Shown here one piece after another: positions 1 through 5,730 of a stretch of 7,510 nt of DNA; position 1 is the stretch's first letter, and each line of letters opens with the position of its first letter. Position numbers and translations under genes: made by a program. The notes under the pieces were generated by a model. That model saw nothing but the letters and a program-made list of their open reading frames with translations. It made no database searches and was not told the DNA's origin. The stretch is from a bacterium (GTDB taxonomy: Bacteria > CSSED10-310 > JAJRTK01): NCBI GenBank assembly GCA_024278345.1, contig JAJRTK010000066.1, positions 1 through 7,510 on the forward strand. Direction: 5' to 3'.

Positions 1-156
1 CAGCTTGTGAGGGCCACGGCAATCGTGGAGCGGAAATTCGGCTCCGTGGACGCTCTGGAACCGAAAGAAAAGCTCCGGGCTGCCCGTTATTTGGCCAGAA
101 GGGGATTTTACTCCGAGGTCGTACGGGAAGCCCTGGGGCCACTTCCAAGAATTTAG
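1..156 (+). CDS. recX: C-terminal fragment of a RecX-like regulatory protein (5' end outside window)
   Basis: The frame is open from base 1 and stops at TAG 154-156, leaving 51 visible residues. The segment RAARYLARRGFYSEVVREAL matches the last three-helix repeat of RecX proteins, which typically read R(F/Y)L-x-RRGF-(S/Y)xxx(I/V)xxxL close to the C-terminus. RecX binds RecA filaments in the cytoplasm and modulates recombination and SOS induction. Only the tail is visible, so the full domain layout and any recA neighbour cannot be checked. The gene is convergent with the por operon and unrelated to it in function. Another small helical protein with a similar tail remains possible. Confidence 0.6.
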   Translation, partial: QLVRATAIVERKFGSVDALEPKEKLRAARYLARRGFYSEVVREALGPLPRI

Positions 157-187
157 TGAAGCGAAACCGATGTCGCTCCCTTCCAAG

Positions 188-215
188 GCCGATGACCAAT
201 CCGGTGGGAATCGGC
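188..215. other. Hairpin between convergent genes
   Basis: GCCGAT (188-193) pairs with ATCGGC (210-215). Inside it lies a symmetric GA/GA internal loop (194-195 with 208-209), then CCA pairing with TGG around a 6-nt loop. It sits between the recX-like stop and the porB stop, where a transcript end would be expected. No T-run follows on either strand, so it is not a standard intrinsic terminator. Its function is unknown. Confidence 0.3.
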
Positions 216-257
216 GGCGCGGTGCCAATCGATGGAACATCCACCCTGGCGGCGGTT

Positions 258-1190
258 TTATGAGCGGTGGGGAAACTGCTGGGCCAGGATTTTCAGCCGC
301 TGGAAGTTTTCCTTGCATTCCCGCTGGACGGCCTCCACATCGATGTCATCGATGCGGAATCGCTTCTGCTGGCGATAGTATTCCCGGGGGTCAATCCAGG
401 CTGGCTCCACGTTGACCCGGTAGGTGCAACCATCCCAGATTTCGTAAAGAGGAAACAGGCCAGCCGCCACGGCCAGGCGAACCAGTTGCGCAGATTCCGC
501 TGGCTCGGATTTCCAGCCCGTGGGGCAGGGCGAATGCATGAGCAGGAACCGCAGCCCACGCAGGGATAGAGCGGTTCTGAGCTTGCGTGCGAAGTCTTCC
601 GGGTGACCGATGGAGAGGGTCGCCGCGTATGGGATCCGATGAGCGGCCAGGATGGAGAGGATATCCTTTTTCCGCTCGGTCTTGCCCTCCGGAGTCGTGG
701 TGGTCCTCGCGCCCAGAGGCGTGGCCGAAGACCTCTGGCCACCGGTGTTCCCATAGATCTCATTATCGTAACAGATGTACAGGATATTCTCGTTGCGTTC
801 GGCGGCAGCGGAAAGAGTGCCCAGTCCGATGTCGTAAGTGCCGCCATCTCCAGCCCAACAGATGATTTGCTCTGACTCGTTGTTGATCTCGCAAACACCG
901 GCCATCCCGGAAGCAACGGCAGGCGCCGAGGCGAAGGTGGTGGCGATCACCGGAACTCCGTAGCTCGAAGTGGGGAAGCCCCCGGCCGTAACGATTCCAC
1001 AGCAGGCAGGAATGGCCAGCATACACTGTTGACCGGTCTCCTCCAGGATTCGATCAAGCATGTTGAGGCCGACGCTCATTCCGCAACCGCCGCAGTTGGT
1101 GTTGCCGGGCCGAAGCAGGCAATCTTCGGAGCAGGCGATGGTGGGATTGACAGGAACAGAAGAGGTTTCAACGGTGCTGGTGGAGTTCAT
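258..1190 (-). CDS. porB: 2-oxoacid (probably pyruvate):ferredoxin oxidoreductase, beta subunit
   Basis: A 310-residue protein, normal length for PorB. This subunit binds thiamine diphosphate and the cluster nearest to it; with PorA it decarboxylates the 2-oxoacid to acyl-CoA and passes electrons to ferredoxin domains. The TPP motif is clear: GDG at residues 114-116, the helix to about 140, then DN at 142-143 and NTGGQ at 148-152. Likely cluster ligands are C33 and C36 (NCGGCG), C63 or C64, and C222 (HSPCPTGW). The N-terminus carries two extra cysteines, C20 and C24. The frame is open 62 codons further upstream, but that stretch overlaps porA in another frame and is arginine/proline-rich nonsense. 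The chosen ATG overlaps the porA stop as ATGA and has AAGGAG 8 nt upstream. It is the last gene of the operon. The substrate is assigned from subunit size and gene order, so a related 2-oxoacid is possible. Confidence 0.92.
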   Translation of the reverse strand: MNSTSTVETSSVPVNPTIACSEDCLLRPGNTNCGGCGMSVGLNMLDRILEETGQQCMLAIPACCGIVTAGGFPTSSYGVPVIATTFASAPAVASGMAGVCEINNESEQIICWAGDGGTYDIGLGTLSAAAERNENILYICYDNEIYGNTGGQRSSATPLGARTTTTPEGKTERKKDILSILAAHRIPYAATLSIGHPEDFARKLRTALSLRGLRFLLMHSPCPTGWKSEPAESAQLVRLAVAAGLFPLYEIWDGCTYRVNVEPAWIDPREYYRQQKRFRIDDIDVEAVQRECKENFQRLKILAQQFPHRS

Positions 1191-2380
1191 CGGCTCTTCT
1201 CCTTTCCGGCTTCGATGGCCATCCAAATAGGCTTGGTTGCCCGGTGGCGCGAGGTGATATCGCCGATCACTTGGTCGATGACCGAAGGCGTGACATCGCC
1301 GCCGCAAAGACCGGTGAGGTACCCCTGCACCAAAGGGGACGGGGAACAGTCTTGGAGGGCGGCCCGAACATCCCACCAGAAGATGCCGCCGATTCCGGCG
1401 GCGTAGTTTCGATCAAGGACGGCGATCTTCTTCGCCGTACGGCAGGCGGCGCGGATTTCGGCTTCGGGGAAGGGTCGGTACATCTTGATCTTGAGAAGGC
1501 CAATCTTCTCTCCGACCGCTCGCCGATTCCGGATCACTTCCCGAGCCGTGGTGGCAATGGTCGATGACGCAATGAGCACCGTCTCGGCGTCTTCGACGCC
1601 AAAAGTCTCTACCGCTCCCGTAACCTCGCGGCCAAAGACTTCGGCGAAGGCCGTGCGGCACTCTTCCAGGACCCCCGGAACCCTTTCCATCGCTTCATCG
1701 ATCTCCAGCCGCTGGCTCATGGCCTCCTGAGGCCAGACCAGGCCGCCCATGGTAGCGGGTTTGTCGCAGCGAAGGCGGTGGGGCAGGTCCAGGACCGGCA
1801 GAAACCGGTCAACGAGCTCTTGTTCCGGAAGGTCCGTCCCCATTTGCGTGTGAGAAACGATGAAGGCATCGAGGCAAACCAGGGCCGGAAGTAGGATTCG
1901 GCGATCCTCCGCCAAGCGGAAGGCAAGAAGAGTTGTATCCAAGACCTCCTGGTTCGTCTCGCAGTAGAGCTGGATCCAGGGGAAGTCTCGGAGCATGAGC
2001 GTATCGCTCTGGTCGGCCCATATATTCCAGGGCGGGCCCAGGGTCCGGTTGACGGCGACCATGACGATGGGAAGCCGGTAATAGCCGGCCACCATGATAT
2101 TTTCCACCATGTAGGCAAGCCCGTTGGACGAGCTGGCTGTGAAGGCCCTGGCTCCGGAGATAGAGGCGCCGATGGAGACCCCCATGGCGCTGTGCTCGCT
2201 CTCCACGGGAATGACTCGTCCCTTGGTGAAGGGGAATTTGGCGACGTACTCGACGATCTCCGTTTGGGGAGTAATGGGATAGATTCCGCAGACGGCGCCT
2301 CGGGCGTTGCGGTTGGCTTCGCCGGCGGTGGAAAGTGCATAGCCGGCTGCATGGTTGCCGGTGACGAGCTTCTTGGACAT
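1187..2380 (-). CDS. porA: 2-oxoacid (probably pyruvate):ferredoxin oxidoreductase, alpha subunit
   Basis: A 397-residue protein, the usual size for PorA. The N-terminal pyrimidine-binding domain shows GNHAAGYAL (8-16), the family signature YPITPQTEI (34-42) and ESEHSAMG (60-67). The glutamate at 62 is in the place of the residue that activates the TPP aminopyrimidine ring. SSSNGL and the NRTLGPPWNIWADQSD stretch are also typical of the substrate-facing part of the alpha subunit. The C-terminal half (about 230-390) has the transketolase-C-like fold pattern, including VLIASSTIATTAREVI and IGLLKIKMYRPFP. The start is 10 bp after the fusion gene's stop, and that TGA lies within the porA ribosome-binding region (GAGGAA, about 6-8 nt from ATG), indicating translational coupling. 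Lengths of alpha (397) and beta (310) fit the pyruvate enzyme better than the 2-oxoglutarate or branched-chain types, but this is inference. Confidence 0.93.
   Translation of the reverse strand: MSKKLVTGNHAAGYALSTAGEANRNARGAVCGIYPITPQTEIVEYVAKFPFTKGRVIPVESEHSAMGVSIGASISGARAFTASSSNGLAYMVENIMVAGYYRLPIVMVAVNRTLGPPWNIWADQSDTLMLRDFPWIQLYCETNQEVLDTTLLAFRLAEDRRILLPALVCLDAFIVSHTQMGTDLPEQELVDRFLPVLDLPHRLRCDKPATMGGLVWPQEAMSQRLEIDEAMERVPGVLEECRTAFAEVFGREVTGAVETFGVEDAETVLIASSTIATTAREVIRNRRAVGEKIGLLKIKMYRPFPEAEIRAACRTAKKIAVLDRNYAAGIGGIFWWDVRAALQDCSPSPLVQGYLTGLCGGDVTPSVIDQVIGDITSRHRATKPIWMAIEAGKEKSR
1199..1204 (-). promoter_or_regulatory. Shine-Dalgarno site fixing the porB start
   Basis: Read on the minus strand this is AAGGAG, 8 nt before the ATG at 1190. 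It lies inside the last codons of porA. It supports a 310-residue PorB over the longer open frame that begins at 1376. Confidence 0.75.
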
Positions 2381-2390
2381 TGCGGATTCC

Positions 2391-4616
2391 TCAAAGATGG
2401 CTCATGAAAATCACGTTCCTGGGGCATTCAGCGGCGCAGACACCGCAGCCCTTGCAATAAGCATAGTCGAACTCGAAGCGGTGACCTACCCGCTTGAGGA
2501 CGCCTTCCGGGCAGTAGGTGACGCAGAGATCGCACTCGTTGCAAACACCGCACGACAGGCAGCGCTTGGCTTCATCGAGGTCCGAAAGTCCCAAATGCAC
2601 TTCGTCAAACGTGGATCGCCGGGCCTCTGGAAGCAGCGTGCCGACTTCCATGGGCGGACGCCGTTCGAAAAGATGCATCTTCAGGGAATCGGGCTCAATC
2701 ACCACGTCGCGCCAGATATCGACCCAATCTTCCGGCCGATCCTCATCGCTCAGGGAGTTTCCGAAGAGCATTTTGTGGATGTGGAGCGCGCATCGGCGAC
2801 CGCTGCCAATGGCGGCCGCTACCGTGCCATCCTTGGTGGCCAGATCGCCCACGGCGAAGACGGGAGTCTCCAGCAATCCGATGAGCCGCCCGTCTTGGCG
2901 CACCTCCGTTCCTTCCGGGAAAACCGAGAGATCCGGCGATTGCCCCAGGGCAAGGATCAGCCGATGGCACTCCATGGAAAAGTCGCTTCCCGGCACGTCC
3001 ACCGGCCGACGCCGTCCCGATTCGTCTGCCTCGCCCAATACCATGCGGCGGCAGACCAAACGGCAGCGTCCATCTTCCAGCTCTTCCAGGGAGATCGGCT
3101 GCGTCAGAAAATCGATGGCGATGCCTTCTTCCAGCCCTTGCTCGATCTCCTCCGGGATCGCCGGCATCTCCTTCCGCGTTCGCCGGTAGACGATACGGAC
3201 GCTCAAGGCCCCAAGACGGAGAGCGGATCGGGCGGCGTCCATGGCCGTGTTCCCGCCTCCCACAACGATGATCTCCTCTCCGTCCACCCGCACTTCTCCC
3301 CGCCGGGAGCGGTCCAGGAAATCGATCCCCTGCACAACTTTCGTCGTCTCCTCCAACCCAAGGCGGAGGGAGCGAAGTTCCTGGAGCCCAGTGGCAACCG
3401 CCAGAGCGTCGTACGACCGAGTCAGCTCCAGAAGCCTGTTCCGATCCACTGGGCTCCCGGTGACGATTTCCACACCAAGCTCGACAATCCGCCCGATCTC
3501 CCGATCAATCACCTCCAGGGGCAGGCGGTAACCCGGGATACCGGAACGAAGCAAACCGCCAACATGGTCACTTGCCTCGAAGACCTTCACGCGGTACCCC
3601 AAGCGCCGGAGATGGTAGGCGGCTGAAAGGCCCGCGGGGCCGGAGCCCACCACAGCCACACTCTCGAAACGCTCGGTCATCGGCTCGATATTGACCTGCC
3701 CACGGTCACCCGCCAGCCGCTCCAGCTCCCGGACATGGACCGCGCCGTCCAGCCCCATGCGGTTACAGCTTTCCACGCAGGGCGCTGGGCATACGCGTCC
3801 ACAAACCGATGGAAACGGGTTCGTCCGCAGGAGAATCGCCAGCGCCTCATCCTGTTCCTCCCGCGCCAGCGCCTGCAAGAAACCCTGGACATCGTTCCCC
3901 GCCGGACAAACGTGGTTGCACGGAGGAACCATCTGCTGCCGCCGCGGCTGCTCGGTTGCCCACTGCCCGGTCTTGATCGCTGGCAGTTCTCCGGAAGGGC
4001 GCGTAAGAAAACCGGGAACCCGCGCTGTGGATGGTTTCACTGCCTCTACCGTGGCCTCGCTGTCCAGCGGCGTGTCCAGGACCGTCACCTCATCGTAACC
4101 ACGGCTCGACGCTGTCAAGTTTCCCCCGACGAAACCAAGATGCTCCAGAGCCGACTGGACCCACTTGAGCTCAAAACCGAGCACCCGAGCCACCGCTCCA
4201 GCCAACGCTGTGTTCACGATGGGCACGCTTCGCGTGCCTAGCCCATTTTCCCGAGCAATGGCCGTGGCATCAACCACGGCGATTCTGTACCCAGGGAACC
4301 GCTCCGAAAACGGGGCTGGAGAACCAGGCGCGTTGATAAGAATCCAGCCTTCCGCCTTCAAACCGCTCAGAATCCCCGGCCCCACCAAGGTCGGGTCCAG
4401 AACGATGACATGATGCGGCTTGTAGACCAGGTTCCGGTTGACGATCGGTTCCCGGCTGTACCGGCAAAACGCCTGGAGGGGCGCGCCGGAGCGCTCCGCC
4501 GCATAGATGCCGAACGCCTGGACGGAATCACCCTGGAGAAAACGCGTGGTGGCAATGATTTTGGCCAGGGTCACCCCGCCTTGGCCACCACGGCCATGGA
4601 TGCGAAGTTCTATCAT
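2391..4616 (-). CDS. Three-part fusion: PorG gamma subunit + GltD/NfnB-type NAD(P)H oxidoreductase + PorD-like 2[4Fe-4S] ferredoxin
   Basis: A 741-residue protein, about four times a normal PorG. Residues 1-180 are the gamma subunit (MIELRIHGRGGQGGV start, AAERSGAPLQAF at 39-50). After a linker rich in Pro, Thr and charged residues (about 185-230) comes a complete GltD-like module. Its cysteine domain has C233, C237, C272, C276, C280 and C284, enough for two 4Fe-4S clusters. The FAD site is VVGSGPAGL (322-330), the NAD(P)H site VVGGGNTAMD (451-460), and FAVGD (587-591) closes the FAD domain. Residues 686-731 form a PorD-like double ferredoxin: C692, C695, C698, C702 and C721, C724, C727, C731, preceded by an extra C686xxC689. 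The inferred role is to pass electrons between the PorAB active site, ferredoxin and NADP(H). A start 7 codons earlier (4637) is possible, but GGGAGG lies 9 nt before the chosen ATG and the family begins here. First gene of the operon, coupled to porA. Confidence 0.92.
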   Translation of the reverse strand: MIELRIHGRGGQGGVTLAKIIATTRFLQGDSVQAFGIYAAERSGAPLQAFCRYSREPIVNRNLVYKPHHVIVLDPTLVGPGILSGLKAEGWILINAPGSPAPFSERFPGYRIAVVDATAIARENGLGTRSVPIVNTALAGAVARVLGFELKWVQSALEHLGFVGGNLTASSRGYDEVTVLDTPLDSEATVEAVKPSTARVPGFLTRPSGELPAIKTGQWATEQPRRQQMVPPCNHVCPAGNDVQGFLQALAREEQDEALAILLRTNPFPSVCGRVCPAPCVESCNRMGLDGAVHVRELERLAGDRGQVNIEPMTERFESVAVVGSGPAGLSAAYHLRRLGYRVKVFEASDHVGGLLRSGIPGYRLPLEVIDREIGRIVELGVEIVTGSPVDRNRLLELTRSYDALAVATGLQELRSLRLGLEETTKVVQGIDFLDRSRRGEVRVDGEEIIVVGGGNTAMDAARSALRLGALSVRIVYRRTRKEMPAIPEEIEQGLEEGIAIDFLTQPISLEELEDGRCRLVCRRMVLGEADESGRRRPVDVPGSDFSMECHRLILALGQSPDLSVFPEGTEVRQDGRLIGLLETPVFAVGDLATKDGTVAAAIGSGRRCALHIHKMLFGNSLSDEDRPEDWVDIWRDVVIEPDSLKMHLFERRPPMEVGTLLPEARRSTFDEVHLGLSDLDEAKRCLSCGVCNECDLCVTYCPEGVLKRVGHRFEFDYAYCKGCGVCAAECPRNVIFMSHL

Positions 4617-4958
4617 GTTTCGATTCCTCCCGATCATTGCTCTGGCTTCATGGAAGATAGAGTGCCCGGTTGACGGCCTCCCCAGATCACCGAATCAGGC
4701 ATGGAAACTGTGATTCGCAAGAATTGGGCCGTCCCACTTCTTCCCGAAGCCAGGGCCGGATTGATACGAAGATCGGCCTCGTCCCCACAAGATGCGCAAC
4801 GAGGTGAAGACTTGCAAGAAAAGTGCAGGTGAGAGAAGGAGGTGGCCCGAAGATAGGCCCTCTCCGCGCGACGACGCGACATCTGAGCTCCACGCTGGTA
4901 AAGGTGTTCCTGAACTTTATCAAGCAAAGGGGATAAAAGCGATGTACTAAGCATGTAA
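4617..4958. other. Upstream region of the por operon, no supported gene
   Basis: This stretch should hold the operon promoter, but I see no convincing -35/-10 pair. One candidate, TTGCGA then TGATTC 17 bp on (minus strand, about 4690-4720), matches the second box poorly. A 106-codon minus-strand frame (4954 to 4634) ends in an ATGA overlap with the rejected upstream start of the fusion gene. It has no Shine-Dalgarno site, T-ending codons unlike the neighbours and no recognisable motif, so it is not called as a gene. Confidence 0.5.
4626..4631 (-). promoter_or_regulatory. Shine-Dalgarno site fixing the start of the PorG-GltD-PorD gene
   Basis: GGGAGG on the minus strand, 9 nt before the ATG at 4616. 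It lies inside the seven extra codons that would follow the alternative ATG at 4637, which has no comparable site. This argues that the protein begins MIELRIHGRGGQGG. Confidence 0.7.
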
Positions 4959-4987
4959 GCGGAAGTCTACACCCCGAGTGACTTTGA

Positions 4988-5308
4988 GCGCCACCGCGCG
5001 GATCGAACGCACGGCACCAGCTTCTGGAACGACCTGCCGCCGCCAGAATTCGCTCCGGGCTGCCTCTGCTGCTCCTGATCCTACGCCTGGGCATCGATCT
5101 GCCCTGGCTCTTCGAGCCCGGCTCTACAGTTCCAGCTCCGGATCTCGTCCTCACTCATGCACAACGTGCCCACCGCCGTCCATCCTACCCTCAACGTCTG
5201 AAACGCAACGCTCTTGCTCCAACCGCGCACGGCGAAGCCATCCACGGCCTACCGCCTCCAGTCTCCCGATACCTGGCCCAGCTCGGACATGCGCCTCGCG
5301 GCTCATAG
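4988..5308 (+). pseudogene. Probable eroded gene remnant with a DUF6544-like motif
   Basis: The frame stays open for 106 codons between a TGA at about 4985 and the TAG at 5306-5308, but has no usable start codon near its beginning. It encodes a hydrophobic stretch (GLPLLLLILRLGIDLPWLF, about 5056-5115) and, about 40 residues later, HGLPPPVSRYLAQLG (5243-5287). The intact gene 480 bp downstream has a hydrophobic N-terminus and then QGLPAPVQRYFQAAL, so both share GLPxPVxRY in the same order relative to a membrane segment. The simplest reading is a decayed, divergent paralog of that gene, cut by a stop and lacking its start. The DNA is not closely similar, so this would be an old copy. A chance match in a non-coding frame cannot be excluded. 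Confidence 0.35.
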
Positions 5309-5358
5309 ATCGTTGCGCATCTCGTGGGACCAGCGCCGAACAACCCTGAGAAACAAAA

Positions 5359-5366
5359 GATCACCC
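5359..5366. repeat. Left 8-bp target-site duplication of the outer element
   Basis: GATCACCC directly abuts the GGGACCTATCA end at 5367. The identical octamer at 5683-5690 directly abuts the other end. The duplicated octamer marks where the outer element inserted. Confidence 0.85.
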
Positions 5367-5422
5367 GGGACCTATCAAATTGTCGTGTTTTTGCTTTACA
5401 ATTTTCTTCGCCGAAACGGTGG

Positions 5423-5441
5423 CACCGGCATCTTGCCGGTG
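5423..5441. repeat. Perfect hairpin inside the outer element
   Basis: CACCGGCA pairs with TGCCGGTG around a TCT loop. A conserved 24-bp block (5418-5441) containing it recurs exactly at 5538-5561, while the sequence on both sides differs between the copies. When read as protein it gives GGTGILPV, a string I recall from many spurious small proteins in other genomes, which suggests a widely dispersed REP-like palindrome. That recollection was not checked. Confidence 0.75.
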
Positions 5442-5478
5442 TAGCGCCCTCCGGCCTGCACGGAGCCGGGAAGGAGAC

Positions 5479-5486
5479 CCGCCCCA
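5479..5486. repeat. Left 8-bp target-site duplication of the inner element
   Basis: CCGCCCCA directly precedes the inner GGGACCTATCA end at 5487. It is repeated directly after the inner right end, at 5641-5648. Both copies lie within the outer element, so the outer element was the target of the second insertion. Confidence 0.85.
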
Positions 5487-5640
5487 GGGACCTATCAAAT
5501 CCCCGCGTTTTTGCTTTACACTCCGCGGCGCCGCCTTGGTGGCACCGGCATCTTGCCGGTGGCGGGCTGGACGGGATTCACGGAATTGAACGGTGGGTTC
5601 CTTTCGTGCGTGGACTTGTCAACCGGATCTGATAGGTCCC
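5487..5640. mobile_element. Inner MITE-like element, 154 bp, inserted into the outer copy
   Basis: It runs from GGGACCTATCAAAT (5487-5500) to TGATAGGTCCC (5630-5640) and is flanked on both sides by CCGCCCCA. It shares with the outer copy the first 14 bp, a 14-bp block GTTTTTGCTTTACA (5507-5520), the 24-bp hairpin block (5538-5561) and the last 25 bp (5616-5640). The segments between differ strongly although total length is identical. Both copies have the same orientation. No coding capacity is seen. Confidence 0.87.
5543..5561. repeat. Perfect hairpin inside the inner element
   Basis: Same 8-bp stem and TCT loop as at 5423-5441, exactly 120 bp further on. Its conservation between two otherwise diverged copies suggests it matters for recognition or maintenance of the element. 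Confidence 0.75.
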
Positions 5641-5648
5641 CCGCCCCA
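5641..5648. repeat. Right 8-bp target-site duplication of the inner element
   Basis: Second copy of CCGCCCCA, immediately after the inner TGATAGGTCCC end. The remaining 34 bp of the outer element (5649-5682) follow it. Confidence 0.85.
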
Positions 5649-5682
5649 GCGGTGATGTTGTCAACCGGATCTGATAGGTCCC

Positions 5683-5690
5683 GATCACCC
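5683..5690. repeat. Right 8-bp target-site duplication of the outer element
   Basis: Second copy of GATCACCC, immediately after the outer TGATAGGTCCC end. Ancestral host sequence resumes after it, 40 bp before the next gene. Confidence 0.85.
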
Positions 5691-5716
5691 ACCGTTATTA
5701 AATCACCTTCTAAAGC

Positions 5717-5721
5717 AAGGA
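5717..5721 (+). promoter_or_regulatory. Shine-Dalgarno site for the DUF6544-like gene
   Basis: AAGGA lies 9 nt before the ATG at 5731 but only 3 nt before the in-frame ATG at 5725. The spacing favours the second ATG, which shortens the protein by two residues. Confidence 0.5.
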
Positions 5722-5730
5722 CCTATGCCC

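Larger units (their letters stand above)
5367..5682. mobile_element. Outer MITE-like element (154 bp when the inner copy is removed)
   Basis: Bounded by GGGACCTATCA at 5367 and its exact complement TGATAGGTCCC ending at 5682; the match extends to 13 of 14 positions. Both ends abut GATCACCC. It encodes no transposase and would need one supplied in trans. Its span of 316 bp contains a second element plus one extra 8-bp duplication; removing these (154 + 8) leaves exactly 154 bp, the same length as the inner copy. An internal hairpin lies at 5423-5441. IS families known to make 8-bp duplications include IS6, IS66, IS256, ISL3 and IS1595, but the ends seen here do not let me choose among them. 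Confidence 0.85.

Noticed and set aside
1191-1376. A 62-codon N-terminal extension of PorB
   Set aside because: It overlaps porA out of frame, is arginine/proline-rich and ignores the good Shine-Dalgarno site and ATGA overlap at 1190.
2355-3626. A 423-codon plus-strand open frame
   Set aside because: Antisense to the fusion gene whose domains are unmistakable; a GC-rich shadow frame.
4634-4954. A 106-codon minus-strand frame ahead of the por operon
   Set aside because: No ribosome-binding site, atypical codon endings and no recognisable domain; its ATGA overlap is with a start that is not the preferred one.
5367-5600. A 120-bp-period tandem duplication
   Set aside because: The period is simply the distance between the two left ends of the nested elements; sequence between the conserved blocks differs.
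5616-5682. A 25-bp sequence repeated exactly after a 17-bp gap, resembling two CRISPR repeats with a spacer
   Set aside because: Fully explained by the right ends of the nested elements; there are only two units, the spacing is too short and no cas gene is nearby.
5719-5726. GGACCTAT just before the DUF6544-like gene, resembling the element end GGGACCTATCA
   Set aside because: Only 8 bp match, with no paired end or target duplication; treated as coincidence.
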